From assembly GCA_951799405.1 (NCBI GenBank), contig OX637338.1, positions 5,146,001-5,210,000 of the forward strand: a stretch of 64,000 nucleotides of DNA. The letters run 5' to 3'. The DNA is from Agapetus fuscipes (lineage: Eukaryota > Arthropoda > Insecta > Trichoptera > Glossosomatidae). The translations under genes were made by a program, and so were the position numbers. Of the stretch, positions 42,001 through 52,955 are shown piece by piece (position 1 is the first letter of the stretch; every line of letters begins with the position of its first letter). Below the pieces are notes generated by a model. It made no database searches and was not told the DNA's origin. It saw nothing but the letters and a program-made list of their open reading frames with translations.

Positions 42001-42729
42001 ATTAGCGAGCCTGTCGAAATAAAAAAGAACAAAGTATGTATATCATTCAATACCAAAATTGGTTTAGTAAATGCGTGATTAAGCTTCTCTATAAAACTTA
42101 TTCCCACCAATCACAACGGAGAAAGCCGATGGGAATAAGGACAACACATCATTCACGAAGGAAGCTACCAACAGAAAGGGGGCTAGAAAGTCACCGCATC
42201 GACACTTAAAATAACTTCAAATTGAACATGGTCCAACCCGAAAGAATCTAGAAACAATTTGTTTTCACACTATATTTATTGTAAACATATTTTTGGATCT
42301 TAGATAAAAGACAGACGTAGAACTGCACTTTCAGAATTGATAATGATGCTGACTATTGCGAGTGGCTGTATCTCTTCCTCCCCTTGCAGTATTAGGTATA
42401 CCTAATATAAACGTACCAGTTACTACCCCCAAGGCTGGGAGCCGCGGAATTTCCTGCCCACCGTTTCAGAGGAATCCTCGCTCTTTGCTTTGTAAGTTTA
42501 TTGCATCGCTTTGGCAGAATGAGTTGAAAGTATCCACTATATTCACCTTGTACTCGTTCCTCTTTACCTTGAGCACGAAATTGGTATCTATACGCTTCTT
42601 ACATCTACAATTGGAAATTATAATGTTAGACGCTTTTAATTCATTAATTATTGAAAACAATAAAAATTCAATTAACAGAAAAAATAACTATATTCCCAAT
42701 CAACCCCATCACTATTCATTCAAACATGG
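42001..42729. other. Unannotated stretch with a 181-codon chance frame
   Basis: The frame at 42356-42901 spans a moderately GC-rich patch (42420-42480) and AT-rich DNA. Its composition changes halfway and no domain is recognisable, so it is not called a gene. Confidence 0.35.
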
Positions 42730-43235
42730 CGTCTCCGTTGCCATGACAACAAAAAGTAATAACTTTAGGCCAATCGAATTTCTTGTATGGAATAATAACG
42801 ATGGTGTAATAACAAAATTTGAACCAATCAAATCATTTTATACACACAGCCATCTTTTTTATTTATTAATTATTATTTTTCCATCTCAATATTTGGATTA
42901 GTTTTTAACCAATCAAAATACAGCACAATAAATTATTTTTATTCATATTTGATGATGGCATGGTTGCCATGACAATTAGTTAAATCGTTAATAATTTTAG
43001 ACCAATCACATTGTTCCTTGAATTTCAATACAATAACAATGGGGGGATTGTTATTGATTTTTTCCTGTGTAATTAATAGTAATTATTATTACTGTGAAAC
43101 GATTTGACCAATCAGATGCCTGCGTTTATGCAACCATGTTGTTTTACAATTACATTATGATACACAGCCAATCAAAATTCAAGATAATGTGTTAGTTTTT
43201 GTTTCCATATAATGAAATCAACCAATAATGGTTGT
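42730..43235. repeat. CCAAT-rich degenerate tandem repeat
   Basis: Seven ACCAAT/GCCAAT motifs at 42770, 42824, 42909, 43002, 43108, 43168 and 43222, all on the same strand, mostly CCAATCA. GTTGCCATGACAA occurs at 42738 and again at 42964, and the sequence after each can be loosely aligned (TAATAACTTTAGGCCAATCG against TAATAATTTTAGACCAATCA), suggesting a roughly 226-bp duplicated unit. CCAATCA is the NF-Y site, but regulatory function is only a possibility. Confidence 0.45.
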
Positions 43236-43468
43236 GTTACTCAAAATAAATCAGTTTTTGCAGGAGTAATAGATAAGAATGTGAATTGTAAATTTTATAA
43301 ATTTAATTTAATAAAATTGCCTTTCTACAGAGGATAGTAAGTTGATCTGCAATATTGACGGATGAGGCTTTTAAATCTGCAATATTACACTTTTGTATTT
43401 CATATATTTTTTTGTCATTTCTTGTTTGATTAGGTAATTTTGTTAAATAGGTATGTCACTATTTCTGT

Positions 43469-43610
43469 TCCTTGACTTATTACATAGGTTGATGTAAACC
43501 TGATCCAAGACTATAAAAAATGGTTCTCTTTTTTTATGTCACCCCGATTTCAAGGAAGCACGACAAGAGTCGCAGGTTTATATTACTTGAGATTTGTTTT
43601 TTCGTACGTA
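43469..43610 (+). repeat. A-repeat, 5' half
   Basis: GTTCCTTGACTTATTACATA to GAGATTTGTTTTTTCGTACG; stops where a second copy begins. Confidence 0.7.
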
Positions 43611-43860
43611 CCATTGACTAAAAGGTTTATATGAGGCTAAAAACCCATGCTAAAAAATGGTTCACTTTGCCAGTGTCACCTTGTTTCAGGAAAGGTCGGT
43701 GAAAGTTGCAGAGTTTATGTTCATTTGGTTTCGTTTCTTGCAATGTAAGTACATATACACATACAGCATTAGTACACGTGTCTGATTGTGGGCATGCATT
43801 TGATATGAATGTTATATTTTAATATATCTTTGCAACATAGGTTTCAGATAGATTATAGAC
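43611..43860 (+). repeat. A-repeat, full length, tandem with the preceding copy
   Basis: Starts CCATTGACTAAAAGGTTTAT and ends TTTCAGATAGATTATAGAC. A direct tandem pair with 43469-43610. Confidence 0.75.
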
Positions 43861-44332
43861 ATGCGGCATGTGTAAGTATGTTTATTGAATGGCAGTATAT
43901 CTAAGTTACAAAAAATATATAAATATAGATAGATAGAGTGTTAAAAAATACAACTCTACAGAAATATAAATGGAAAGAAAACGGAAAGAGTTAGTTTGAA
44001 TATTTTATTTTTGGGCTGGAGCTTCCTCGGGAGAGGCTAATGCGTTCTCAAAGAAGCTCTAGGAAGTGTTTACCACGAAGCACTTAAATCTAGAACACTC
44101 CCAGAACAGAAAAACAGAAAAATAATGTAGTGGATGTACCTACAGCAGTAGTCTATGAAAAAAATATTGTTTTTGTTTTCAAATACCTACATATTTGTAA
44201 AGTGTTATTTGATAGTTTGCCTAAGAAAAAAAACGAAAAACAGTAAGTACGTAATTGTTCATAATGTTGATAACATAAGCATTATTCAGATCGATTAAGA
44301 AATATTGAAAAACATGAGCATAAACGCTACTA
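43861..44332. other. Unannotated stretch
   Basis: AT-rich; nothing recognised. Confidence 0.3.
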
Positions 44333-44578
44333 AGCTTCACACATAGTGTTGCTTCTTGCCGCGTTTTCCCCGATGGGGTCGCATATGATAAGTTGAACCT
44401 ATTTATTTGTACAGGTAAGGGGGCCGGCATTACGCCAACCTTGTTTTTTTCATTTTATTTTGGGTTTGAAACAAACACCGAAACAAGAAATCATTACTGT
44501 CACCCTTGGTCGGATTCGCACCCGAGCTTTTGGCATTGAATGCAAGCACTCTACAAACTTATCGACCGGCCCTACCGG
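44333..44578 (-). mobile_element. SINE-C
   Basis: Minus strand GGTCGATAAGTTTGTAGAGT, GGGTGCGAATCCGACCAAGG, GATTTCTTGTTTCGGTGTTT, then a deletion to GTTGGCGTAATGCCGGCCCC and ACGCGGCAAGAAGCAACACT. Confidence 0.8.
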
Positions 44579-44989
44579 GAACATAACATATGAAGATGAT
44601 GATAAATCGATCTAAACCAGATTGGATCGCGATATAGATATATATTGTATCGTCTTGTTGTTTTAAAAGTGAAACTTTTTTCCCCTGGCGGATTGTTTAA
44701 CAATTCCCCGAAAACTTTTCCAAAGGCTGAACATTCCACGTATTGCAACTGCTGACCGAACTTTCCAGAACTTTGCTCATAGGAAACGTATTACGGCCTC
44801 AGCAAATTGAACTTCAATGTACAATAAACGGTATTGCTCACTTGGTTCAATTGATTATTTTGACCATTCGAGTTCAATAGTTGGAAACAATTTCGGAAGT
44901 AGCTGCTTAGTTTAATGTCTAGTCAGAAAAGAGAAGAATTTCTAGTATCTACATAATCAAATAATACTGCTGTACGATCTGAATCAATA
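44579..44989. other. Unannotated stretch
   Basis: Moderately GC; no repeat family recognised. Confidence 0.3.
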
Positions 44990-45430
44990 AGTGACTGTGG
45001 TCTGCTCAACAAAAATCAGCAGACTGCTTTGATTGCGTCATGCCTAGCGAATGGAGCATTAGAGTATGTGCCATGTAGGCACGATTGATGACTTGAAATG
45101 AGATGTTGATGTGGTCCGGTCAACAAAGTCAAGAGATTGCGTTGGTTGGATCATGCCCAGCAAATGGACCATCAGAGCCTGTGCCATTTAAGTTCCATTA
45201 AAGACCTGAACTGAAGCGTTTATGTGATCTAGTCAATAAACTTCAGCAAATTGCTTTGGATGAAATGTGCCTAGCAAATGGATCTTTAGAGACTGTGTAA
45301 TGTAGGTACCATTGATGACACAAACTTGGACGTTGATATGGTCCGGTCATTATAAGTCAAAAGACTGCGTTGGCTAGATCATGTCCAGTGAATGGACCAT
45401 CAGAGCCTGAGTCTTATACCACTGATGATG
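44990..45430 (+). repeat. Tandem array (4 x about 114 bp) of a reverse-transcriptase C-terminal segment
   Basis: Equivalent positions fall at 44996, 45110, 45223 and 45337, a period of 113-114 bp. Unit landmarks: GATGTGGTCCGGTCAACAAA, GAGATTGCGTTGGTTGGATC, ATGCCCAGCAAATGGACCAT, CAGAGCCTGTGCCAT. Translated with one frameshift the unit reads DVVRS, then VKRLRWLDHAQQMDHQSL. This parallels DVVRSIKVNRLHWLGHIQRM in the RT fragment at 56700, so a piece of a LINE coding region has been amplified locally. All units carry indels; none is translatable. Confidence 0.7.
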
Positions 45431-46088
45431 ATGTCGATGTAGAATACTAATGAAATACAAGGCTAAAAGTTAACGAATACTTAAAAATATGTTTCAAAAA
45501 CCTACCATGCCAAACTGTGAAAAAAAAGTGAAATATGTGTTTGTGATCCTAAGAAATATGTATCAGATAGGTGCTCTCAAGTCCGCGATACATTTCAGTA
45601 CAAACTGCCGCTTACAGTGCTCGATATTCAGTATCATATATTATCCACCTGTCAATGTTTACTGACCATCATTGCTCTTCCTACCTCTATTCACTCCTAA
45701 TGATCTATTCCAATTTGTCCAATGTGCAATCTTCTATGTTCAACCATCTTTTTGTTGCACCACATTTACCATAAGAAATAAAAAAAATATAAAGACTAAC
45801 TGAATGAATGAAAAACAGTTTTTGAGGCCCATGTATACATCCCAATATTTCAGCAATACGATTGTTATAATAATGATGGCCGAAATAATTTCTCTAGGAA
45901 AGTCTGAAGTGCTGGTCGGTGGAGCCCTAGAAACTTTTACAATCGCCTGCCCCTGTAAACAAGTGGCACCTAATGAGAGAAGTTTCTTTCCGCCGGCCCT
46001 GTACTTTGTGTGTGGCGCCCGCGTCACGTACTCGGTACTTGACCGCCCGAATCCGGCACTGTTGGATGCCAATATTAAAGATTAATTT
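45431..46088. other. Unannotated stretch
   Basis: 45895-46065 is GC-richer with frames open on both strands (93 and 110 codons). No motif recognised and no repeat partner in the window. Confidence 0.3.
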
Positions 46089-46280
46089 GTAATCTAAGTT
46101 GCGAAGATGGACAATCATTTAATATTCCCACTTTATACACACACTGGATGTGCGACTAAAATGAAAACGGACACCTTCAATTAACAAAACTCTGCTGCAT
46201 TTTCCGACTTTTCCTGAAAAAGTGATGGCATTAGCAAAAAGTGAAACTTTTCTAACTGTATGAGTGGTCATTTATATACA
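46089..46280 (-). repeat. A-repeat, diverged
   Basis: TAATCTAAGTTGCGAAGATG tail, then a shortened body to TGTATGAGTGGTCA (plus strand). Confidence 0.65.
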
Positions 46281-46546
46281 AACTCAACGAAAAGAACTAT
46301 GAATATAAGTTGATCGTGATAATATAGCCAAGCAGGTCGAGAAAGAGACTTCGAATAGTTTTGATCCTGAGTTAACACATATCAATATATATTTTATTTA
46401 TTTATTTCGGTGTTTAGTTACGGCATACTTAATCTTTTTACAGAATAAGTACATATTACGGGAGTTTATACAAAACAACAAAAAACAATTAAGTATGAAA
46501 CATTACGGTAAAACATAAAAGAAAAACTAAGAAAAGAAAATAATAA

Positions 46547-46855
46547 TCTTGGACCGGTCCGTAGTCCGTAGTGGCAACACTTCAGACTCGTAAATGGAAG
46601 GTTGTGGATTCGGATCCCGGCGGAGCACAAAAATATACCATTTTTATTTCGAATGTGCTCTTCGCTGGGTTGAAAAATTCATGAACCTTTACCAATGACC
46701 GGTCAACAAAGGTCCATCCAGCCTTACAGCAACTGGGTCTTGCTTGAGTATTGGCACTTTGTAGCGACGACCAAGCTCGTACACCTCTGCGGCACTACAA
46801 CAAGTGTCATAGATTCTAAAGACTCTAGGGAGTCTCCCGCACAGATTTCTTAAAA
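46547..46855 (+). mobile_element. SINE-B, full length
   Basis: ATCTTGGACCGGTCC start, GTAGTCCGTAGTGG A-box variant, B box GGATTCGGATCCC, complete B tail to GCACAGATTTCTT, then A and AAT repeats. Very close to the 14115 copy, but without a 5S head (upstream is AT-rich). Confidence 0.85.
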
Positions 46856-47428
46856 ATAATAATAATAATAACCTATATAATAAACAATCTAGAGATAAAA
46901 TTACCATTATTGATTGATAAGTTATGTATCTGTTTCTGGTCACGTAAACAATACGTTGGAATACTGCAAACTATATACATACTCGTACACAACAAAGTTT
47001 AAATGTTGTGTAAAAAAAAGTCAAAACAATTATTTCACAAATTAATTTTGATGCTAACAACATTATTTGTTAATAAATCAATTGCTTACTTCAAATTTCT
47101 TTCGTCACCAACGAATCCCAATAAATTACTTCTAAGACTTCCACACATTTCATCTTGTTGTCTTGTACGACCTCTTCACAACCTTCAGCTGTCAGTCTAG
47201 TGATAGTACCCTCACTAGGGTTGTGCTTTGTAAGCGCCCGCTGTTTACCCTGATTTCCTATTGGTTTTCCAAGCGCCCTCAGCAAATATTTACTCTGCCC
47301 TTCCCTAACTTTGCTCTCACTAACGGTTGGAATCAAAGACGTTTTCTCAGCCTTTATTTTCAGAAGGTACCTATTGTATCTTTAAGTTTCATCTGGTGTA
47401 TGCGATATTTATTCAACTGTATTGAATA
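46856..47428. other. Unannotated stretch with a weak coding-like frame
   Basis: The minus frame 47336-47091 (81 codons, charged, containing SKYLLRALGKPIGNQGKQRA) overlaps a plus frame of 88 codons. Neither is recognised, and no splice or start context decides between them. Confidence 0.25.
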
Positions 47429-47491
47429 ATAAGTTGGTATGAAACTGACTAGCTTAACTGTAAAAATTGGTTCACTAATCATCACCTTAGT
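47429..47491 (+). repeat. A-repeat, 5' fragment
   Basis: AAGTTGGTATGAAACTGACT and TGTAAAAATTGGTTCACTAA only. Confidence 0.55.
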
Positions 47492-48426
47492 TTTTTTTTG
47501 TTTTTTTTCATAAACAGAGGTTATTTCACATGAGCAATTTTTATCTGAATCTATTTGTCTTTTGAAAGTTTTTTAAAACAACTTTCATTCTAACGTGTTT
47601 TTCTTAGCTCAGATTGTGAACAATGTGGACAATTCCATAAAAAAGGCATCTTTACAAAAAAGGTAGATAAATCAAACAAGCACCGGGGGAACGTTATACC
47701 ACCTTTATTTTAGAGAATGGAGACAAGATTTGTATTGACATTTTAAGATAGCTCTTGAGGTACTAATACCGAATAAATCATTTATGTTTTTTGTTGTTGT
47801 TTTTTAAACGAGTAACTTATTTGTAAAAAAATAAAACTTCCAAATGTCAATAATCATCTGACATTTGAAAATCTGCTAAAGAAAATAACGTGTTTTGTTC
47901 ACACATAGATCAAGAAATTTGCACTAAGTTCAATAAATAATTTTCACACTTTGCAAAAAAGTAATTCGCATCAAAAGGCGGCAAAAATTCGTGGAAGGAA
48001 TTTTATTAAACGCTTTCTGTTGGATAGTAATAATTACGAAAAACATTTACAAACCGATTTTTCCCGCGCCCGCCGCCTCCCGCCATTGTTCTGAAATCCG
48101 GAAGCCTTTTCTTCTACGCAAGAATGAGCGGGCATTGAAAATTTAAACTGAAGGAAGCACTAAAACAGGCATTTCGCTTCGCAGCTCCGCGGCAGGAAAT
48201 TGTTGAGGAAGCAACGAAATAGACATTATGCTTACTGCCTGAATCTTTAATAAACATTATCAAGAAAACGACGGAGCAAGAGAGTGAGCGATCATTCAAT
48301 ACTGCAAGTTGTCAAGGGTGAAATGCGAAATTGTAATAAAAATAGAAGTTGAAAAGAACAGGCTGTAGGTGCTTATAATAAATATCAATTAAAACATGAC
48401 TTTTTGAATTCAGTGATTTTTAACTT
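47492..48426. other. Unannotated 0.9 kb
   Basis: AT-rich, with a GC-rich patch at 48060-48110 (CCCGCGCCCGCCGCCTCCCG). Nothing identified. Confidence 0.3.
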
Positions 48427-48679
48427 ATCTAATCTAAGTTGCACATATATGTAACAGTAAAGATTCGCATTATATGTATGCATTTTCACAAGCAGACTCG
48501 TATAAATTCGCGTTTAAACATGCCGCATGTGGACCTACAATATAAAAACCCGAATCTCAAATGAACATACACTCTGCAGCTCCTGCCGACTTTCCCTGAA
48601 ACAGGGGTGACATTGGCAAAGTGAACCATTTTTTACAGTATAGGTGGTCAGCCGCATACCAGCCTATCAGTCAAGGAAT
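48427..48679 (-). repeat. A-repeat, full length
   Basis: Complete from the TCTAATCTAAGTTGC tail to CAGCCTATCAGTCAAGGAAT (plus strand), the complement of the family start. Confidence 0.85.
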
Positions 48680-48917
48680 GCATGAATCTTAAAATATGAT
48701 TGAATAAGAATATTTTTTAATTTTGAACTTTGTTCTCAACTAGAAGATGTCAGTCTTGTATGGCACTGCCGTTGCACTCTTTAGCAACCAATATCAAAAT
48801 GTATGCCCTCTCCCTAGGCCGGGTGAGGACACAATATTGTAAATGCCAATTCACGTGCGGACCTCATAGTGAATGGATAATCATGTTGTTAGGTACATTC
48901 TTACTAAATTCAATATA

Positions 48918-49110
48918 TGTAGGTCCGGTGGAGTGGAACCGACTGCCGCCCGGAGTGAAGAACTCCAAATCTGTGGGTATATTTCGCGGAGCTCTCATGA
49001 CGCACCTTTTCAAAAAGTCTTCTCCGTGATCGGAGAGGGCCCTTGAGGTGTGACCCACACAAAAACGGCGCTCTCTTATCATGCGCAATTTAAAATAAAT
49101 AAGCCTGTTA
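48918..49110 (+). mobile_element. CR1-like LINE, extreme 3' end
   Basis: Encodes YVGPVEWNRLPPGVKNSKSV, GIFRGALMTHLFKKSS and a stop at 49027, the terminal WN.LP..V...FK..L motif of CR1/L2-type ORF2. The 3' UTR follows: GAGGTGTGACCCACACAAAA, ACGGCGCTCTCTTATCATGC, AATTTAAAATAAATAA. This UTR resembles the SINE-B' tail. Preceded by about 190 bp of unclear sequence (48730-48917) that may be a decayed upstream part. Confidence 0.75.
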
Positions 49111-49137
49111 TATGTATATATATAAATCAGTTATTTG

Positions 49138-49192
49138 TCTCATAGACATTAGAGTCTCTTGAATTTAGGGAGTCTCCCGCACAGGATTCTTA
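49138..49192 (+). mobile_element. SINE-B tail fragment
   Basis: TCATAGACATTAGAGTCTCT, TTAGGGAGTCTCCCGCACAG and GATTCTTAATA. Confidence 0.6.
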
Positions 49193-49309
49193 ATACAAAT
49201 GTTGTAAACAGATTAACTATAAATATGATGTATCAGATTAAAAATAAAATATTTTACGTTTACAATATTTAAAAAAAATAGTCAAATCATTTTTTTTTCC
49301 AAAAATTTC

Positions 49310-49358
49310 AGAATGATTTATTTGGTGAGAGCTGTTTTTGTTTGAATCACAACTCAGA
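49310..49358 (-). mobile_element. SINE-B' tail fragment
   Basis: TGATTTATTTGGTGAGAGCT, then GTTTTTGTTTGAATCACAAC on the plus strand. Confidence 0.5.
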
Positions 49359-50000
49359 AATCTAATACCAAAAATAATAAAAACATCTCATAAAAAAGGA
49401 GTTTACAAAAAAATATGCCATAAGTTACTTTTATAATACCAGCATTATACTGCAACTAAAAAAATAGCAATTTCATCGAAAAACTTTTCACATGCACTGT
49501 TTTTGCGTGTCTGAAATCTGCGCTGGTTTTTTTTAACCCGAAAGGGGTGAAGTCAAGAAGACGCCCGTAAGTGTGGGGTGGGGTGTTAACTTCTAATATT
49601 ATAAAACATTGCAATGCTGCCAAACTTTTTATCCGACTCGTCTGTTTTACAGATCGTAAAAAAGCGAAGCGGCTTACGTTACATTTTTATTCAGTTGTTT
49701 GCACAAAGTCGTCTTGATTCACACAGCTCCCCGGCAACTACTCTGTAGAGGGTCTAATAAAAATTTGCATGCAATCCTCTGCAGAAAGGAGTAAATTTTA
49801 AAATAAATTACTCCCACTGCATCCCTCAAGACTGCGAATGCAGATTTTATTCACTTTTCCAAAGAAGTAAAGCTTGCGATTTATACACCTCAAATTTAGT
49901 AGTTTTTCTAAAGCGTAAAAGTGCTTTCTTTCAGGTACCTACGATAAAAATATATTTTTAAAAAAAAAAATTGTCTGCGATTTAAGGCAGGTTTTTTTTT
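49359..50000. other. Unannotated stretch
   Basis: AT-rich; nothing recognised. Confidence 0.3.
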
Positions 50001-50221
50001 TAATAGATTTGTGAAGAGGAATGCAATTTACCAACCTATTCTGCCTGCCCAGAAACAGGTATTAATATCATCAATTAATAATTCAGTATTGTTTATTTTA
50101 ATGAATTATTAAATAATACTTACCCAATAATATCTGTTGAACCAGGATCACAAAAGTTATGGTGAAATGACCCAGGTTGGGATTGAACCAACGTTGTTCT
50201 ATTCCAAACCGACAATATTTT
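50001..50221 (-). mobile_element. SINE-H copy
   Basis: Minus strand GGTTCAATCCCAACCTGGGT (B box), TGATCCTGGTTCAACAGATA, TATTGGGTAAGTATTATTTA, TACCTGTTTCTGGGCAGGCA, TAGGTTGGTAAATTGCATTC, TTCACAAATCTATTA. Confidence 0.7.
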
Positions 50222-50344
50222 TGAGCTTTTGTTCTCGGAGTCTGACTTTGGAAAATGGATTTCTAGCAATCAACCTATCAGCAATCCATACCAATAGCGT
50301 CCATCAACTGTACCTACTACCATTTCACTTAGTGGTAACAATAA

Positions 50345-50495
50345 ATAATATTAGGATGATTTATTTGGTGAGCGCTGTTCTTGTGTGTATCACACCAGCG
50401 AAGAGCGAATTTGAAATCCGTCGGGATTCGAACCCGCTACCTTTCAATCATCAGTCCAAAGTATGAACCACTAGGCTATATACCAGCCGCATTAG
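50345..50495 (-). mobile_element. SINE-B' with internal deletion
   Basis: Good tRNA-like head on the minus strand (ATATAGCCTAGTGGTTCATA; B box GGGTTCGAATCCCG) joined after a deletion to the B' tail (GATACACACAAGAACAGCGC, TCACCAAATAAATCATCC). Keeps only promoter and tail. Confidence 0.75.
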
Positions 50496-50755
50496 TGATG
50501 TAGTCATACTACACTTAAAATAAAACTCAGTATACTTAGTAGTCATTGTATCAATATTCTCTATCTCTATCATTGTATCTAATCAATTCAAAACATTTCA
50601 AAATACACAATTTTATTTTTTTATTGGTACTAGTGTTATGTAAATTATAATTAATTAATATAATAAATAAATAATATAATATGGTTAATATAGGTGTACA
50701 TCGTAGGTAGCAATACTTATTATGGGCTTAAGAAATCTAGAAATGAAATGATCCC
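50496..50755. other. Unannotated stretch
   Basis: AT-rich; nothing recognised. Confidence 0.3.
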
Positions 50756-51036
50756 TGTGTACTCTTGAAGCTGGTAGAACGTTCGAGAGTTTGCTGGCAA
50801 ATTGGTCCCTAGAGACTTCTGTCTCTGAAGTATATAAGGCGCAAAGTTGGATACAGGAGAGCAGATAGATAGTCGCCTTTGATTGAAAAGTGTGTGAGAT
50901 GCTGAACTGTGAAAATAAATTTGAGTTGCTAAAAGTGTTAAAAATAAATGTAAATTGTAAAATAAATTAAGTGAAAATAAATATCCAGAAAGAAGACCAG
51001 TATGTTTTAATTTAGAGACTATCCGAACCCAAAACA
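50756..51036 (+). mobile_element. Possible solo LTR
   Basis: TG...CA bounded segment of about 281 bp. TATATAAG lies at 50831-50838, and about 30 bases later comes a purine-rich start-like region AGGAGAGCAGATAGATAGTC, then AATAAA signals at 50914 and beyond. This is the order of a small insect LTR (U3, TATA, R, polyadenylation), but the ends are guesses, no target duplication was found, and there is no second LTR or internal region. Confidence 0.35.
50831..50838 (+). promoter_or_regulatory. TATA-like box in the possible LTR
   Basis: TATATAAG followed by GCGC, a moderately GC-rich downstream segment in an otherwise AT-rich context. Confidence 0.35.
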
Positions 51037-51229
51037 CTTGAATATTATCAATTGCATCGCCATCATTTCCATGATAAACTTTTAATCGATCCCATCCAAG
51101 TTCACTAACTCCGTGAGCAAGAATGCGCTCGAATAGTTTTCTTATATCCAACGAAATCTTAAACAATCTCCATTTCACGCTAGAATGAACCATCGTTACT
51201 TGTATGCGTTCTTTACCATCGACCGACCT
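51037..51229 (-). other. Exon-like open segment, unknown product
   Basis: Stop-free on the minus strand from the Q-MITE edge to the possible LTR, about 64 codons: VDGKERIQVTMVHSSVKWRL, FKISLDIRKLFERILAHGVS, ELGWDRLKVYHGNDGDAIDN. The composition (Trp, Gly, Asp, His mixed with hydrophobics) looks protein-like, unlike the usual AT-rich chance frames nearby. The MITE terminus supplies CTTCCACCCCAG, usable as a splice acceptor. I do not recognise a family. It may be a host exon fragment, a transposon fragment or chance. Confidence 0.3.
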
Positions 51230-51703
51230 GGGGTGGAAGTCTCGACGGTCGTCGGTAGGTCTTACCGTACCTATTTGAAGATAGGACGGAATAAAATATA
51301 GTGGCGTATCAACAGCTTGTACCCTAAGTGCTTATTTGCCTTATGTCCATCAGAGGTAATGTCACAGGAGCAATGATTGTATGTGTACTGAATAAATGTG
51401 TCGTAAAAATGCTGGAAATTGATTTTCAAAATATTGAAAATAACTGTCACATTAATGTGTTTTACGTTTTTTTTTGAAGATCACATTGTGTAGAATGAGA
51501 TTTTTAAGGCAATTTCATTAAAATGTCATATCTAAATCAATAATGGTACTTGGTAGATAGGCCAATCGAGCAACGGGGTGACGAGCTGATCTATTCTATA
51601 CGGAACATCGATCAGCTGTTCAGGCACCGCCATATTGTATTCCGTTCTATCTTCAAATAGGTGTACTGTAAGATCTACCGAGCGCCGTCGCGACTTCCAC
51701 CCC
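51230..51703. mobile_element. Q-MITE, long or interrupted copy
   Basis: Left end GGGGTGGAAGTCTCGACGGT and right end GTCGCGACTTCCACCCC are inverted, with GTACCTATTTGAAGATAGGA and complement inside. About 250 bp between about 51325 and 51580 is absent from the 17602 copy and is either an insert or the fuller internal part of the element. Confidence 0.7.
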
Positions 51704-51794
51704 TGTTTGAGTCGAGTATTTACTGAGTTCTATACCCAAGCAAAAACGTAAAGTTGAATACTTTACGTTTACACTACAAAAAATCGTTTTCCAA

Positions 51795-51885
51795 ATTTTG
51801 TTTCAAAGCTGCAGTGCCTCTACTGAACGTTTTAGCTGAGATTTAATTTCGCAAAACGCTATGGTTGAGTCAGACTGTAATGTTT
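51795..51885 (+). repeat. N-repeat
   Basis: GCAGTGCCTCTACTGAACGT and GCAAAACGCTATGGTTGAGT. Confidence 0.5.
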
Positions 51886-52726
51886 TTAAACTAGAGTGAA
51901 GGCGGGATTTGCTATTGAAAAAGGAAAGTAAGCATCTACTTTAATACCATCTTATTCACAGACTCAAAGGGACTTTGTACTCTATCATTAAAATGCATTC
52001 TTAAATGGTATTACTCCTTACACAGATTCCCACATTTCTTTTGTGAAATTTTAAAATGAACAACTTGTAGTATAATATTATCATTTCACTTCATTTTCGA
52101 GATCTGAATACTTTCCACATACAAAATTATACAAAGTTAACCTTCGTAATTGTAAAAATTAATTACCAAGATAAAACGAGAGTTAGCCCCACTTTTAAGG
52201 ATGAGATATTTGAATTTAAAGCGTTATAAAATCTAAAACAAGTTTGGTAAAAGAAAATATCGTTTTTTGTTTCTGAATGATTTTATGATGTACAAAGTCC
52301 AATGTATTGTAGTGTTTTTAGGGTTGTAATGTTTTTAAAATTTTAAATATTGGTCTTCTTGATTAAAACTGCCGGAGATTTATTTTAAAGTAATTTATTT
52401 TGTTCACAATTTATTTTACGATTCACATGTATGGTTAAGTTTCGGTGACTTGGCCTGTAACGGCTACTAGTATTTTGAGACTGCCCGACCTGCAGGCGAT
52501 TCAAGCCTTTTATAACTACGGCTATCAAGCTTTTTAGACTTAAATTCGCCTGGAAACGTCCATGATATTCCAAAAGCTTCCAATACAATTATTACTTATA
52601 TACTATTTCCTTACTCTAGGTATGTACTTAATAATAATTAATCCTACAGCTAGAATCTATATGCACCTACCCTATTTATTTTGTTTATACCTAAGTACTA
52701 TTTACATAACACTATGTTTTATTTCT
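51886..52726. other. Unannotated stretch
   Basis: AT-rich; nothing recognised. Confidence 0.3.
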
Positions 52727-52920
52727 GAATCCCCATGCTGTACAAACTTGATGCACTTTTACCAATGCCACCTCGTTTTCAGGTCAAAGGTTGCAGGAGT
52801 TGAAAAGTTTACGCGTTTTTGAAGTTTGGCTTATTTTACATGTACACACGCAGTATGCGCAAGCATAAACTTGCATGTGCCTGATTGTGGGCATGCATTA
52901 AAGTGAGACTTAAGTGAAAA
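52727..52920 (+). repeat. A-repeat, diverged
   Basis: ATCCCCATGCTGTACAAACT, CAATGCCACCTCGTTTTCAG, GCAAGCATAAACTTGCATGT, GTGGGCATGCATTAAAG. The 3' tail is lost. Confidence 0.65.
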
Positions 52921-52955
52921 TATATAGAGTTATCCCCTCAACATGCATCAGAAGA

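Noticed and set aside
42356..42901. 181-codon open frame as a gene
   Set aside because: Composition shifts midway, no domain is recognisable, and it runs into the CCAAT-rich repeat. Most likely chance.
45740..46085. Opposing frames of 93 and 110 codons
   Set aside because: Both strands are open because the patch is GC-richer; no motif on either.
46689..46943. 84-codon minus frame
   Set aside because: Lies antisense within SINE-B.
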